64,000 bases of DNA. Origin: Hordeum vulgare subsp. vulgare (taxonomy: Eukaryota; Streptophyta; Magnoliopsida; Poales; Poaceae). The stretch spans positions 108,178,881-108,242,880 of the forward strand of contig NC_058519.1 in NCBI RefSeq assembly GCF_904849725.1, given 5' to 3'. Numbering within the stretch: position 1 is the first letter of the stretch; each line of letters begins with the position of its first letter. Positions 34,000-44,281 of this stretch are shown here, piece by piece. The notes under the pieces are model-generated. The model did not search any database. It was not told where the DNA came from and was given only the letters and a program-made list of their open reading frames with translations. Both the position numbers and the translations under genes were made by a program.

Positions 34000-35300
34000 T
34001 TATTGGAACTCAGTTGTATGTTATTCTTTACATGTGTGATATGAGGTCTTCTACTGAATTTTCCTCTCCTTTGGAGTCTACTATCTACAAGTCAAATTCC
34101 TGAAGTAGTAATATCCAGCGAATCAATCGAGGCTTAGCGTTCTTTCTATCAAGAAGATAATGTAAGGCATGATGATTAGTATGTACTATTACTTTTGAAT
34201 TAATAATCTAAGGCCTAAATTTGTCATAAGAAAAAAACAATAGCAAGTAATTCTTTCTCTGTGGTAGCTAAATGTTTTTGATCTTCATCCAAACTTCTGC
34301 TAGCATAAAGTATATGTTTTTATCCTCTTGATGTCCTAGGACAACTCCAATAGCAAAGTTGCTAGTACCATACATGATTTCAAAGGGTTCATCCCACTTT
34401 GGATGTTGGATGACCTTTGTTGTGATCAAGACATCTCTTAATTTTTCGTAGGCCTGCACATAACTCTTGTCAAAAGACTAAGGCATGTCTTTTTGCAAAA
34501 GGTCAATCAAAGGTTTTCATAATTTATAGAAGTCTTTAGCATGACCCATGAAAGTTTACATATCGTTTACTCTTGAGGGTAAGGTAGGTTTTTTATTACC
34601 TCTATTCTTTCTTGATCTATCTTGATTCTCTTTTTGGAAATTCTGTGTCCCAACACTATTCCTCCGGTGACCATAAAATGGATCTTTTCCCAATTCAGCA
34701 TGAAATATGTTTCCTCACATCTCTGCCAAACTTAAGTGAGAATATAGAGCCAGTTGTCAAAAGAAATGCCTTGGGCATATAAATTGTCCATAAATACTTT
34801 GACAATTTTCTCGAGAAAGTCACGGGAACTTTTGGAAATGCACTTATGAAAAGAGGGTGCCCCATTACATAAGCCAAATGGCACTCTACGATATGCATAT
34901 GTATTGTACGGACAAGTGAAGGTGTTTTTCTCTTTGTCTATAGGTCGGAAAGGTATGTGTGAAAATCTAGAATATCCATCAAGATAACATAAATAAGAGT
35001 TGTTAGCCAACCTCTCAAATATCACATTTATAAATGGTAGAGGGCAGTGATCCTTCTGTGTCCATTTATTTAATTTCCTTAAATAAACACACATTCCATA
35101 TCCAACAATAGCCCTAGTAGGTACTAGTTCATTATTATCATTATTTACTAAGGAGACTCCTCCTTTCTTAGGAATGGAATTAACTGAGCTTACCGACTTG
35201 CTGTCGAAGATGGGATAGATTACCCCCGCGCCAAGAAGACACATTACCTATTTTATTACCACATTCGTAGAATCAGGGTGCAGTCTTCATTGACTTTAAA
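34000..35300 (-). pseudogene. Gypsy E RNase H and reverse transcriptase remnants
   Basis: The frame 34732-35244 has SIPKKGGVSL, CPLPFINVIFERLANNSYLC, DGYSRFSHIPF and RRVPFGLCNGAPSF. The catalytic box reads FMDN (34794-34783) instead of FMDD. RNase H-like sequence lies at 34080-34460. The frame is lost repeatedly. Confidence 0.75.
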
Positions 35301-36950
35301 TTACGGGTTTAGTGTGAGGATAAAAAGATGAACCTATATCCTTTATGTCTTTCATTGAATATCCAAAAGCTTTGTCATGTTTAGATAACACCGCCAATAG
35401 TTTTTTTGAAAGTCCAGCATTAACAATAATAGGAAATCTTGCAGTATTATCCATGAACTCATACCTCGGTCCTTTAGGTAATGGCTTCAAAATATGAGAA
35501 GAAACTTACTCATCTCCTTTTCTTTCAATAACCACATGCACTTTACTTAGATGTGGGCCGACTATATGAGGGTAGAATCCATTATAATTTCAATTTTTTC
35601 TCTTTCACTTTCTTTAAATAAGGATTCGGGCCTTACCAGGACCCTTTCAACTTCATCTTCTAGAGTTTGGAGATGAATCTCTGCTAATTGACAATTTTTC
35701 CTCATCCTCATCTTGAGCTTCTTCTTGATAAGGTTTTCTTAAAACTGAAGAAAATGGAAATTTGATCGTCTCATCACCCCCATTTCAGGGATATAGTTTT
35801 CTTCTTGATATATGCCCCTGCAACATTCACAAAAGAAGTTCCAAAACCAATAGGACAATCTTTATCCTCTGAAATCATTAGTAAATAAATATCAATTGGG
35901 TAATGACTGAGCCTATTATAATGGTGACATCTTTAAGGATGCCACAAGGTATTCTATGAGTCTTATCTGCAAGCATAACGGCAATGGCAGTTGGCTCTAG
36001 AGTTTTGGGAGTAATATTATCATAAATATTTTAATAAAGAGTGTAAGGAATAATATTGACTCGGGACCCAGGGACAAGCAATCCAAAGTAAGACTTACTA
36101 CTAATGGAATATGATAAAATTTATTTACATGTATCCTTAGCTTGGTTACACCCTTTGAGATAAGAAGTGGTATCTCGATCAAAATAAACTTCTTTGTTAA
36201 CCACTACTATGGGTGTAGCATGTGTTTTAACAATGTCAAAATATGGTGGAGTTCCATATTTTTTCACCTTAATACTCTTCTTATGCTTACCTAAAAGTGA
36301 TTATCCCTTCTCTTTGCTCTTTCGTTTAAAATAAGCTTATGTTTGGTCTTGGGGCGGAATAGTTTTCTTCATAATTGCCTCTACCATGCGAATTGCTTTA
36401 GATTCCATGGTATGTTTTTCACAAAAAATATATGTTGAATGCAAAAACTGAGAAAAAACTTTCAAAATATGCAAGGCGGGGCTAGTTCCAGTGTTAAGCT
36501 CATGACAAATATTTTTCATCTCATTGGTTCTCAGGAAAGACTTAATACTATCATCAACATGATCGATCTTTGTCTTTTCCTTTGAACATAAGTACCAGCT
36601 CTTAGCATTATGTCGGATTCTATCAAGTAGATTCCATGCTTGTGAGTTTTTAGTTCCCATGAAAGAACCTTTAGAAGCAATATCTAGTGCATCTTTACTC
36701 TATGAGTCAAGTCCACCATAAAATAAATTCATGATTAAACAATCGTGATAATGGTGTTCATGATATTAGAAGAGTATACCTCGGTACCTGATGTAAGAAT
36801 CTACCATTTTCTCACCTGGTCGATGTCCAAAGTTGTTGAGCTTCCTCCTTATCTTATGTAATTTTCCTTTGGGGTAATAATGAGCATAGAAAGCAGCTCG
36901 TAATTTTATCCAATTACCCAAATGTTGGGTTCCATGCTAGGTGAATCGGC
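35300..36950 (-). pseudogene. Gypsy E protease and gag remnants
   Basis: Weak protease-side similarity (ADKTHRIPCGILKDVTIIIG near 35915-35990) is followed, toward the right, by gag sequence. Near 36780-36945 one frame reads LRAAFYAHYYPKGKLHKIRR, a typical plant retrotransposon gag stretch, which then breaks at the LTR insertion. Confidence 0.6.
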
Positions 36951-36954
36951 TACT

Positions 36955-38316
36955 ACATAAAAAGTTTCCTACGCATAGAACAACCAGGAACATGCTATAG
37001 AGATGGATCACGGATCGTTACCACTAGAGGCACAGTGCCTTGAAGCAGAAGTAGAGTTGGGGCAGCGCGTCCATGGACTTGTCTCATCCTCATCGATCTC
37101 CCACATACAGGTTTGCCGGAGCAGCGCAAACGCACCGCCTCTAACGGTATCTATGCGTGCAGGAGAAACGTCACGCGGCTGACTGCTAGGTCCGGTTACA
37201 ACCACCGGTGGCGAGTGGAGGTAGCTAGTTGCAACACATGCAAAGCCCTAATGATGATGTTGAAGAGATCAATCGAATGAGTGTGCCGCACCTCCAATAT
37301 ATATAGGCATCTGCCGCTATCTCTACACTTGGGCCTCGCATAGATCCTAAAGCCCACAAGTCTACTCAGTCACGATCCAAGTCCAGCTCGGATCACATCT
37401 GACCAATGTCCTCGTATCCGACCTCTTAGGTTTCGTCCTTTAAGCACGCGACCCCTTAGGTTCTCATTCACTCGGTAGCAAGTCAAATAACTTTCAGCTC
37501 AGCTAGCCGGTAGCATCCTCTAGCAAAGTGTGCCGACTCCAAGAGTGTGATAAAGCTGGTTATGCAAACCTGTACTTCACACTTCTGTTCCCTTTTCCAC
37601 ATCTTGTCGGGCTCAAGGCGAGTCTGTCATCCTTGTGCTAGCCCGACCTCTTTCTCGTTCCAGTGATGCTGAACACAAACCATATTATCTCATGATCCTT
37701 GCCGCATGGCCATTCTTATCTTAGTCGGATCACATGAGGGGACTAGAGTATATCTCTCCTGATTGGATGGCAAAATCCCATCTTGCTCAACCATGTCTCG
37801 CAACAGGGGTCTAGACAAGCCCGAAACCTACCTTTGTAACTACCCAATCACGGAGTAGCATTTGGTCAGCCCAAAGGAGGTGTCTCATCATCCCGAGTAC
37901 ATGTCTCATCTCAGGTCTTATGAAATAGAACATACGTTGTACTAGAGACTCACAGATGACCTATCTCTGCGTCTCATAGTCGGGTCTGTCCAACTCAGAC
38001 CTTATCTCGACTCGGATCCTACTATGTTGAATCCGATGAAATCTTTCTGAGTCCATATTATCTGTCTAGCATCCAATGCTACATGGTGAGTGAGACTGGA
38101 CCATCCACCGTGTCATATGCTAGTCTGATTGGCTACGTGTCCACACAACCCTTTCGACTAGGGACTCTTTAGGACAGTCATCATACAATGCATAGTCTCA
38201 CAAACAAGTCACATACTTGTTGATACACATCATTGATAATGTCCAAGGACTATCTTTATCATAAACACATAGAGAATATCATCATACATGAATGCCTCTA
38301 GGGCATATCTCCGACA
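36955..38316 (-). repeat. Solo Copia-type LTR inserted in Gypsy E gag
   Basis: The right end reads GCCTCTAGGGCATATCTCCGACA; its reverse complement starts TGTCGGAGATATGCCC, a Copia LTR start related to but distinct from the BARE-like LTRs elsewhere in the window. A TATA-type run lies near 37297-37305. Gag of Gypsy E is read on both sides (AAEWLLHEHVRT on the right, PFTWHG-like on the left). The left edge is approximate and no exact duplication was found. Confidence 0.65.
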
Positions 38317-38741
38317 CCAATGTACGCACATGCTCATGTAATAGCCATTCTGCAGCTTCCTTTTCAAGTGATAAGAAAATATTTTAGCTTTAATTTCCTT
38401 AGTGGTTAAGTCCTACAACTGAAAAGTACCACATGTAGTGTTAAAGTCTTAATTTTTTATTAGGACTTTTAGTTCCATCACTTCAGAATTTATTCTTCTT
38501 CAACTTGTCAATTAACCGAGGGTTTATCTCAAATACTTTACCAGATAGGTCAAGATCCATAGATATCAAGTTCTCTCCTCGAGTTGGTCGTGCAACCAAT
38601 TCCACACCCACCTGATAATTTTTTTCTTGAAGGGCCATGGTTACTCACAACCTGCAAAAATATTTAGAACATAAAATAATTCAAAACTTAAGACCAAGCC
38701 CAAAAGCGCTCAGCTCCCCGACAACGGCGCCTGAAAAAGAT
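38317..38741 (-). pseudogene. Gypsy E gag N-terminal part and primer-binding site
   Basis: The minus strand reads a gag start near 38640 (MALQEKNYQVGVELVARPTR). The sequence AGGCGCCGTTGTCGGGGAG (about 38714-38732, minus strand) is a tRNA-Asp-type primer site with changes, placed directly inside the LTR start at 38742. Confidence 0.6.
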
Positions 38742-39850
38742 TGATAGCATAAAGTGCACAAGGTTTAGTTGTAGCCTCTTCAAAATAAGAGTAACGATCC
38801 CATAGGGAGCATATGAATCAGATTTTTGCCTCATGTAGTGAATCATGTATCTTTATGCGTGCAGATGATTGTAACCTTAAAGCAAAGTAAGAACGAAAAT
38901 AAATTGTGATTGAGCAATGGAACAAACTTTGAAGTAAATAATATAGAAGTAAATAAGAAATAACGATTGAATGACTGGTGGAACAATAAAGTAGTAAAGC
39001 GTTCTCAGGGAGTCCGAAATTCCCATTGGCATCTTCCTAGCGCACCTATGCTTCAGCATAGTATGGTATGGATACTTGATCCACTCTTGACGATTATGCT
39101 GGGCGGAGCCGGATACAAAACATGTTCTACTCTAGGAAGACTTTGTGCCATGCACGCCACCACTAGTCTCCCCCATAGGGTTACAACTCATTATAATTAA
39201 GGCTTTACCCCGTGGACGCGACCTCTCTCAGGGTTCTCCAAACTTCCCCTATCAATTGCAAAGTTTAGGAGCAACATGCTTTTACTGTCACCTTGAATTA
39301 CCTTCACGTCCTAGCCTTTACAACGATAGTGATATACTTCATGGCCATAAGGCACAAATGCTGAGTGGTGTCCCTTCACAACATTCACCAAGTCATTAAA
39401 CTAAGTACTCAACTGGAAATATTATATCCAAAATAACATTACAGCTCCTACACATACCAAGGTTCATCCATATCCCCGAAAACTAGGGGTGTACTCACAC
39501 ATGGAGGCAACAACCATCATGACAAGGGTGATGGCATACATGGATGGACGATTCAAATTAATAACCCACAAGATGATCCACTAGGGTCCTCAGGTTACAA
39601 TGGTGAAGATGTGGATGATGATGACGATGACGGTGGTGATGATGTTGATGATGAAGACATCAATGATGTTGAAGCTCCCTTGAATAGGGTGAGGAAGATG
39701 ACCCTCTTCTTCTTGCTAATCCCTCCTTCGAATGAACTCGTGAGGCTGGAGTTATGCCTTCTAGTCGGCATTAATTCTAATATTAAATGGGAAATATTAA
39801 CTACTTAATCATTTATTTGTTCATTTAATTCTATACCACTTTATCAGAAT
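38742..39850 (-). repeat. Gypsy E 5' LTR (right limit uncertain)
   Basis: It begins at the left with TGATAGCATAAAGTGC, directly abutting the primer site. It includes a GATGATGATGAC-rich low-complexity tract near 39610-39675. No matching second LTR is in the window, so the right end is a guess from the change in sequence character. Confidence 0.5.
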
Positions 39851-39907
39851 TAATTAATTGACATGCATGATATTACTTACGATACTATCATTACGACCAG
39901 CCTTACC

Positions 39908-39972
39908 TATCATACTTCGATACTTAAAAAACTCTAGAGCTATCATACTTCGATACTTAAAAAACTCTAGAG
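39908..39972. repeat. 33-bp tandem duplication
   Basis: The unit starting TATCATACTTCGATACTT is present twice in a row (39908-39939 and 39941-39972) with no visible mismatch. Confidence 0.85.
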
Positions 39973-40160
39973 ATAAGGTCTATATGTCAATGTGAACGGA
40001 TAGGATATAAGTATGCCATGACTTAACGGATAAGATATGGGTATGCTCACGGGATTGTAGATACCGTCCATGCAAATACGAGACCCACGGATACCACAAC
40101 ATATTTATAACATATTCATGAGAACTCTTAGTTACCATTTGAGAACTCTTAGTTACCATT
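39973..40160. other. Intergenic DNA downstream of AFP
   Basis: AT-rich non-coding DNA. It ends in a 21-bp tandem duplication (40120-40140 and 40141-40161, unit starting GAGAACTCTTAGTTACC) beside the MITE. Confidence 0.6.
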
Positions 40161-40162
40161 TA

Positions 40163-40348
40163 CTTCCTCCGTTCCTAAATATAAGTCTTTTAAGAGATTT
40201 TACTAAATGACTACATACGGAGCAAAATGAGTGAATCTACAGTCTAAAATATGTCTATATACATCCGTATATAGTCTCCTATTTAAACTTCTAAAAAGAC
40301 TTGTCTATTTAAACTTCTAAAAAGACTTATATTTCGGAAGGGAGGAAG
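40163..40348. mobile_element. Stowaway-like MITE
   Basis: A 186-bp element flanked by TA dinucleotides (40161-40162 and 40349-40350). Its ends are inverted copies: CTTCCTCCGTTCCTAAATAT at the left and the complement of TTTCGGAAGGGAGGAAG at the right, with AAGTCTTTTAAG/AAAAAGACTTATAT inside. This is the classic Tc1/Mariner-derived Stowaway family of wheat. The right arm has a 26-bp internal tandem duplication (about 40279-40328). It has no coding capacity. Confidence 0.85.
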
Positions 40349-40350
40349 TA

Positions 40351-40788
40351 CATATTTATCATATTCACTTGAACTCGTAGTTACCATTTACCAGTTGTAC
40401 CAACTTGCCGAGATATCGAAAACGCAAATAGGTTCCGAATATGTTGAAAGCGGATGGTGTTGGGAGTTGATACACGTTTAGAATAAGCGAGAATTGAACA
40501 GGGCAAAATCGACTTCTCCTAAATCTTACTACACATTTACATTTACTGCGAGGCCACGCGCATCGACTGAACCAGCATATCCACTGTGGACACTGTAAAC
40601 CTGATAATTCTCTCAAATTAGTTCACTCCCTTAACTTACAGTAAACACCTCAGGCAGGCCCTCCACTCCTCTCCACTCAATGGAAAGGCAGGGCGCTAAA
40701 CATAATACACTGTAATGATAGCTAAAAATTCAGAGTAAAAAAGGAAAGAGAGGAAAAGAACATCTCTCCCCCTAGGTACATTCCGGCA
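40351..40788 (-). other. AFP 3' flank and probable 3' UTR
   Basis: Non-coding DNA between the MITE and the stop codon of the AFP gene. The part close to the stop (about 40600-40788) is the likely 3' UTR. Poly(A) signals are not sharply defined in plants and I cannot fix the cleavage site. Confidence 0.4.
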
Positions 40789-42453
40789 TTACAAGAAGAC
40801 CGACGGCGAGGGGTTGACGACGATGTGCCTGAGCGGGTTCGTGACGTCGCCGCCGCCGGCGTGCTTCACGAACTCGGCCGGCGTCAGGAAGTTGCCGTGG
40901 CAGACGCACACTATCCTCACCTCCTCCCCTTTCCTGTACTTGTACAGGAAGCCGTCGATCTTCTTGCCGTTGGGGCCGTCCACCTTGGACGAGACCATCG
41001 GCATGTCCTCCATCATGCTCTTCCGCAGGTCGCCCGTGCTCGTCGTGCGCATCGTCAGCGACCGGAGGGTCCGCAACGGCGGTTGCTCCTTGACGATGCC
41101 GTTCGGCAGCTTCCCGGCAGGCGATGGTGCGGGCGGCGGGAGGGATTTGTTCTGGTTGCTGGCATTGTTATTATTATCAGAAGATATCTCCATGCTCGAT
41201 GTGCTCTTCGCCTCAGCGCCATCACCGCTACCTGCACCAACGCAGAGGAGGAGATGTCACATTTTCATATTCCAACATGTCAATAAAGATTCATATCCCG
41301 ATGTGTTCTTTTCCGTTTACTAATCGTCGGTGCTTTCCAGTTTTCAGGTAGACAATTCAAATCGTATATATTTAGCTGCTCGGATAATGATTAGTCTGAA
41401 TAATCATACATACCCTGACGCTACTTAACTAGCCTAGTAGTGACTAAAAAGCTTGGAAATTAGAAACATGCCGTAGAAGGCATCCCTTCAGACCCTAGGA
41501 GCTCCAAATAATCCCAGAAATGAAATCACCCAAAACAAATGGCCCGAAAAGAAGGCAACAAATCCCATGCGTACGTAGAAGTATCATCAGATTGTGCAGA
41601 AAAGAATTCCCCAATTGTATGGCAGAAGCAGCTGTCAGCCAATTTGGCAAAAAAGAAGCATCAGCTCAACTAGCGTTCTAATTCTAACGAATCGATGTGA
41701 GTGCATCACAGCACCAAAGCAAGATCCATGGCAAAGAACACCCGACTTGTTAGATCCCCCTCTGTCCATGCATCTGCCACCGAAAGAAGTACGGTAAGCT
41801 CGGCATGACACCGACGTGCGTGGATCACCGGGAGCTCGGCAACTGAATAATTCGAGCAAGGAAACGCAATAAAACAGTTGGGATTGCAAGCTGATTATAG
41901 TAGCAGATAGTTGTAGGGGTAGCAGGGAAGCTGGTGAAAGCATGTGTATACCTTGGTCTGGCATGCTTGAGGAGGTGTTCCCCTGGTCGACGACGGAGCG
42001 GCGGAGCTGGAACGCGCTGGGGTAGAGCGGCTCCTGGGCGTCGTCACGGCTGCTGCTGCCGCCGGACTTGCCGGAGTTCATGGAGGTGCGGCGCTCGAGG
42101 CGCTTGCGCTTGGCCTGGAGGCGCTTGAGGCTCTGCATCTCGCGGCGGCGCCACCGCTCCTCCTCCGTCTCGGTGGGGAGCGAGCTGGTGCGCATGAGCG
42201 GCGCCGGCGGGGGCGTGGCGGCGGCGAGGTCGTCGCTGGCGCCCGGGAGCGTGCACATGGCGGCGAGGGAGGAGGAGCGCACCAGCCGCGGCTTCTTGGC
42301 ATCCCGGCCGGAGTTGGCGCCGAAGCAGCCGCCCAGGGACAGGCCGAGGCTGAGCTCGACCACCTCGTCGGGCTCGCCGGCGCCGCCCCCCGCCTTGTCC
42401 GACGACGCGCCCTTCTCGCCGCCGAACCTGCCCAAGAAGTCCCTCGACGCCAT
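40789..42453 (-). CDS. AFP: Ninja-family protein AFP (ABI5-binding protein), two exons
   Basis: Exon 1 is 42453-41952 and exon 2 is 41231-40789, joined across a 720-bp GT-AG intron (donor GTATAC at 41951, acceptor TTGGTGCAG ending 41232). The 945-bp CDS gives 314 residues and is fully open. The start [17 protein letters not shown] is the known start of wheat AFP proteins. Residues 31-42 ([12 protein letters not shown]) are the EAR motif that recruits TOPLESS-type co-repressors. Residues 110-122 ([13 protein letters not shown]) are a basic nuclear-localisation region. Residues about 221-313 form the conserved C-terminal domain that in this family binds ABI5/ABF bZIP factors. The role by homology is as a nuclear negative regulator of ABA signalling, germination and dormancy. 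An Asn-rich run (NNNNASNQN, 187-195) may vary between alleles. From memory, wheat AFP genes lie on group 2 chromosomes. Confidence 0.95.
41232..41951 (-). other. AFP: AFP intron
   Basis: A 720-bp phase-1 intron with GT-AG ends; it splits a Gly codon (G/GT). It is AT-richer than the exons. No recognisable transposon or nested gene was seen in it. Confidence 0.85.
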
Positions 42454-42840
42454 GCCCGGCACAGAGAGGCGGAGAGCAAGCAATTCCCCGCCGCGAAACA
42501 GACGCCAACCCCTCCTGTCCCCCAAGCTCCGCTCCAAGGACGGCCAGGTTCTCAGGAACGCCTCGCCATTGCCGCAAATCCGTCCCGCGCCGGGCAATTC
42601 TCGGTCTCCAAACCCAGAGGAAAGAACATCACAGCCGCCAAGAACGAACAATCGACGTGCGCCAGGAAAGCAGAGCCAGCAGAATCGACGTCAATTAGAT
42701 CCCTCTCGCTCTGCGCGGCGCGTGGGATCCTCGAGCGAGAGAGGGGAGGGGGGTGGGGGGTGGGGGTGGATGGGAATGGAGAGGAGAGGAGAGGAGAAGG
42801 AGGCCTGCGCTGCGTGCGTGTCGCTCTAATCTCCTTCGTT
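42454..42840 (-). promoter_or_regulatory. AFP: AFP 5' UTR and proximal promoter
   Basis: The sense strand here is pyrimidine-rich (CT/CCCC tracts, 42735-42800), typical of plant 5' leaders and Y-patches. No TATA box is obvious. The upstream in-frame extension of the coding frame to 42651 has no AFP-like sequence, so the start at 42453 is preferred. Confidence 0.6.
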
Positions 42841-42925
42841 CTTAGACTACTCCATTAAACAGAATTGTTTGGAAATGGGAACAGGGGGGAGCTAGTTGGA
42901 TGGGACTACGAGCGCATGGAGGCCG

Positions 42926-43077
42926 GCCACGTGTCGGACAGCGGGTACACGTGTTGGATCCCGACAAGCCGGGCCGATACAGGGCGGCGCGCGGCTCGGC
43001 TCGGCTCGGTTGGCTTGGGACCGCGGTTGGGGAAGTGTGACGTGTCGAGGCCGCGTAGGGGCGTCTGCCTGACACGT
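42926..43077 (-). promoter_or_regulatory. ABRE/G-box cluster upstream of AFP
   Basis: Four ACGT-core sites lie within 152 bp. CACGTG occurs at 42928-42933 (the minus strand reads ACACGTGGCC, a canonical ABRE with ACGTGGC) and again at 42948-42953, exactly 20 bp apart. ACGTGTC lies at 43040-43046, and its inverted form GACACGT at 43071-43077. ABREs are bound by ABI5/ABF bZIP factors, the partners of AFP proteins. The nearest is about 475 bp upstream of the ATG. Confidence 0.6.
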
Positions 43078-43211
43078 TTCGGGCTTCTGGTCCAGGGCAC
43101 GGCTCCCCGTGCAGTGCCACTCCAGACTACTTCTAGTAGTTTTTTATGTCCTACTGTTTCTATGATTGTAGCTGCACGTCCTCGTTAATATTGATGCCTA
43201 GTACTCCAGTA

Positions 43212-43490
43212 AGGTTATGTATAATAAAGTACAGTCAGCAGACTGTAAAAATTAAAATATTATATTTTTGCTAAATTGGATGAGAGAGAAGAGAAGAAAG
43301 AAGAGAAGCGGACTCTTCGTAAAGAGCCAGCTCTAGCACGTGTTCCTAGGTGTTTTATGAGAATGAAAGGTGGACCATATATGATAAAAGTAGTACTCTT
43401 TTGTAGCTAACTGTTGTACAAACTAGCTATAAAGTAGGCTATAAGATGGCTTATAGCCAACAGTTGGTTATACTATTAACCATGCTCTAA
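43212..43490. mobile_element. MITE-like element upstream of AFP
   Basis: The left side (AAGGTTATGTATAATAAAG) and the reverse complement of the right side (GCATGGTTAATAGTATAACC) are imperfect inverted copies. The motif with GCTATAAGCC-type and AGCATGGTTAATAGTATA sequence is widespread in grass gene neighbourhoods. Superfamily and exact ends are unclear. Confidence 0.45.
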
Positions 43491-43850
43491 TGTATAGTCT
43501 CATTCTTTCTATGTCATGTATGATCGGATGTCAGAAAAAATAAGTTTGGATAATGAAGCGGCTTTTTCTGCAGGAGGCGGATGTTTGAAAAGAAAAAGTA
43601 TGATCCGATGTAATAGCTGAAAAAGTTAAAGTGAAAATAAAGATGCATATGTATTAGTCATTATTTTCTATTCTTTCATGAGGCCCATTAATGATAGCTT
43701 GCATTGGAAAATAAAAATTAATATAAATGTCTCAAATTACTTTTTATCATGAGGCATCTCTATTTATATGTCATCATTGTACATACCTTAAGTAATTCAT
43801 CCACGCCTTAGAAAAGCTTAAACGTCAAATCGTATATACTTTACTCAAAA
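43491..43850. other. Intergenic DNA
   Basis: AT-rich DNA with no coding region or recognisable repeat between two MITE-like elements. Confidence 0.5.
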
Positions 43851-43853
43851 ATA

Positions 43854-44008
43854 CTCCCTTGGTTTTTAAATATAAATCTTTTTTAGAAATTTTAATATAA
43901 ACTACATACAGATATATATTAAATTTTGAGCATAGATTCATTTATCTTATTTAGTATGTAGCCTATAGTGAAAAAAATACAAGAACTTATATTTAGGAAT
44001 GAAAGGAG
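43854..44008. mobile_element. Second Stowaway-like MITE (diverged)
   Basis: A 155-bp element between TA dinucleotides (43852-43853 and 44009-44010). The left end reads CTCCCTTGGTTTTTAAATAT and the right end reads TTATATTTAGGAATGAAAGG, an inverted match to the Stowaway consensus with several changes. Non-coding. Confidence 0.75.
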
Positions 44009-44010
44009 TA

Positions 44011-44281
44011 GAAAACTAAAAGTTTTTAAAAATGATCAAAGATCACACGGTAAATAAAATCAGCTCGTACAAAAACATTTCTTTTCAACAACAAAAAAGA
44101 CGACCCTATGCATCCGTCAACGAATAATCTGAAAAGATTTGTCGCCTCAACAGTCGTTAGATCTGGTCCAGCCAACAGTCCAATCTTGTCCTCATTATTG
44201 CAACAAAACCAGTATTGCAGAACCCTCGTTGCAACACACGTCATATTCTAGAAACATTCAAGTGCTGCATTTTTTCATCTT
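44011..44281. other. Unassigned AT-rich segment
   Basis: No gene or recognisable repeat is seen between the MITE and the truncated edge of the Copia F LTR. A broken minus-strand frame here is not supported. Confidence 0.4.

Larger units (their letters stand above)
32716..39850 (-). mobile_element. Gypsy E, decayed minus-strand LTR retrotransposon
   Basis: Minus-strand sequence reads integrase, RNase H, RT, protease, gag, primer site and 5' LTR from left to right. It is much more decayed than Gypsy A, with frames broken every 100-300 bp. The 3' end is lost at the CACTA junction. A solo Copia-type LTR splits gag. The protein order and motifs are Athila/Tat-like. The right limit of the LTR is uncertain. 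Confidence 0.75.

Noticed and set aside
40814..41323. Two plus-strand frames opposite AFP exon 2
   Set aside because: Shadows of the AFP exon; no homology or motifs.
42454..42651. Upstream in-frame extension of AFP to an ATG at 42651
   Set aside because: The added 66 residues do not resemble AFP proteins, and the known AFP N-terminus [10 protein letters not shown] starts exactly at 42453.
42068..42829. Long plus-strand open frame (253 codons) opposite AFP exon 1
   Set aside because: It is antisense to a well-recognised coding exon and its leader in GC-rich DNA; composition alone explains the absence of stops and the product looks like low-complexity Arg/Ser/Pro.
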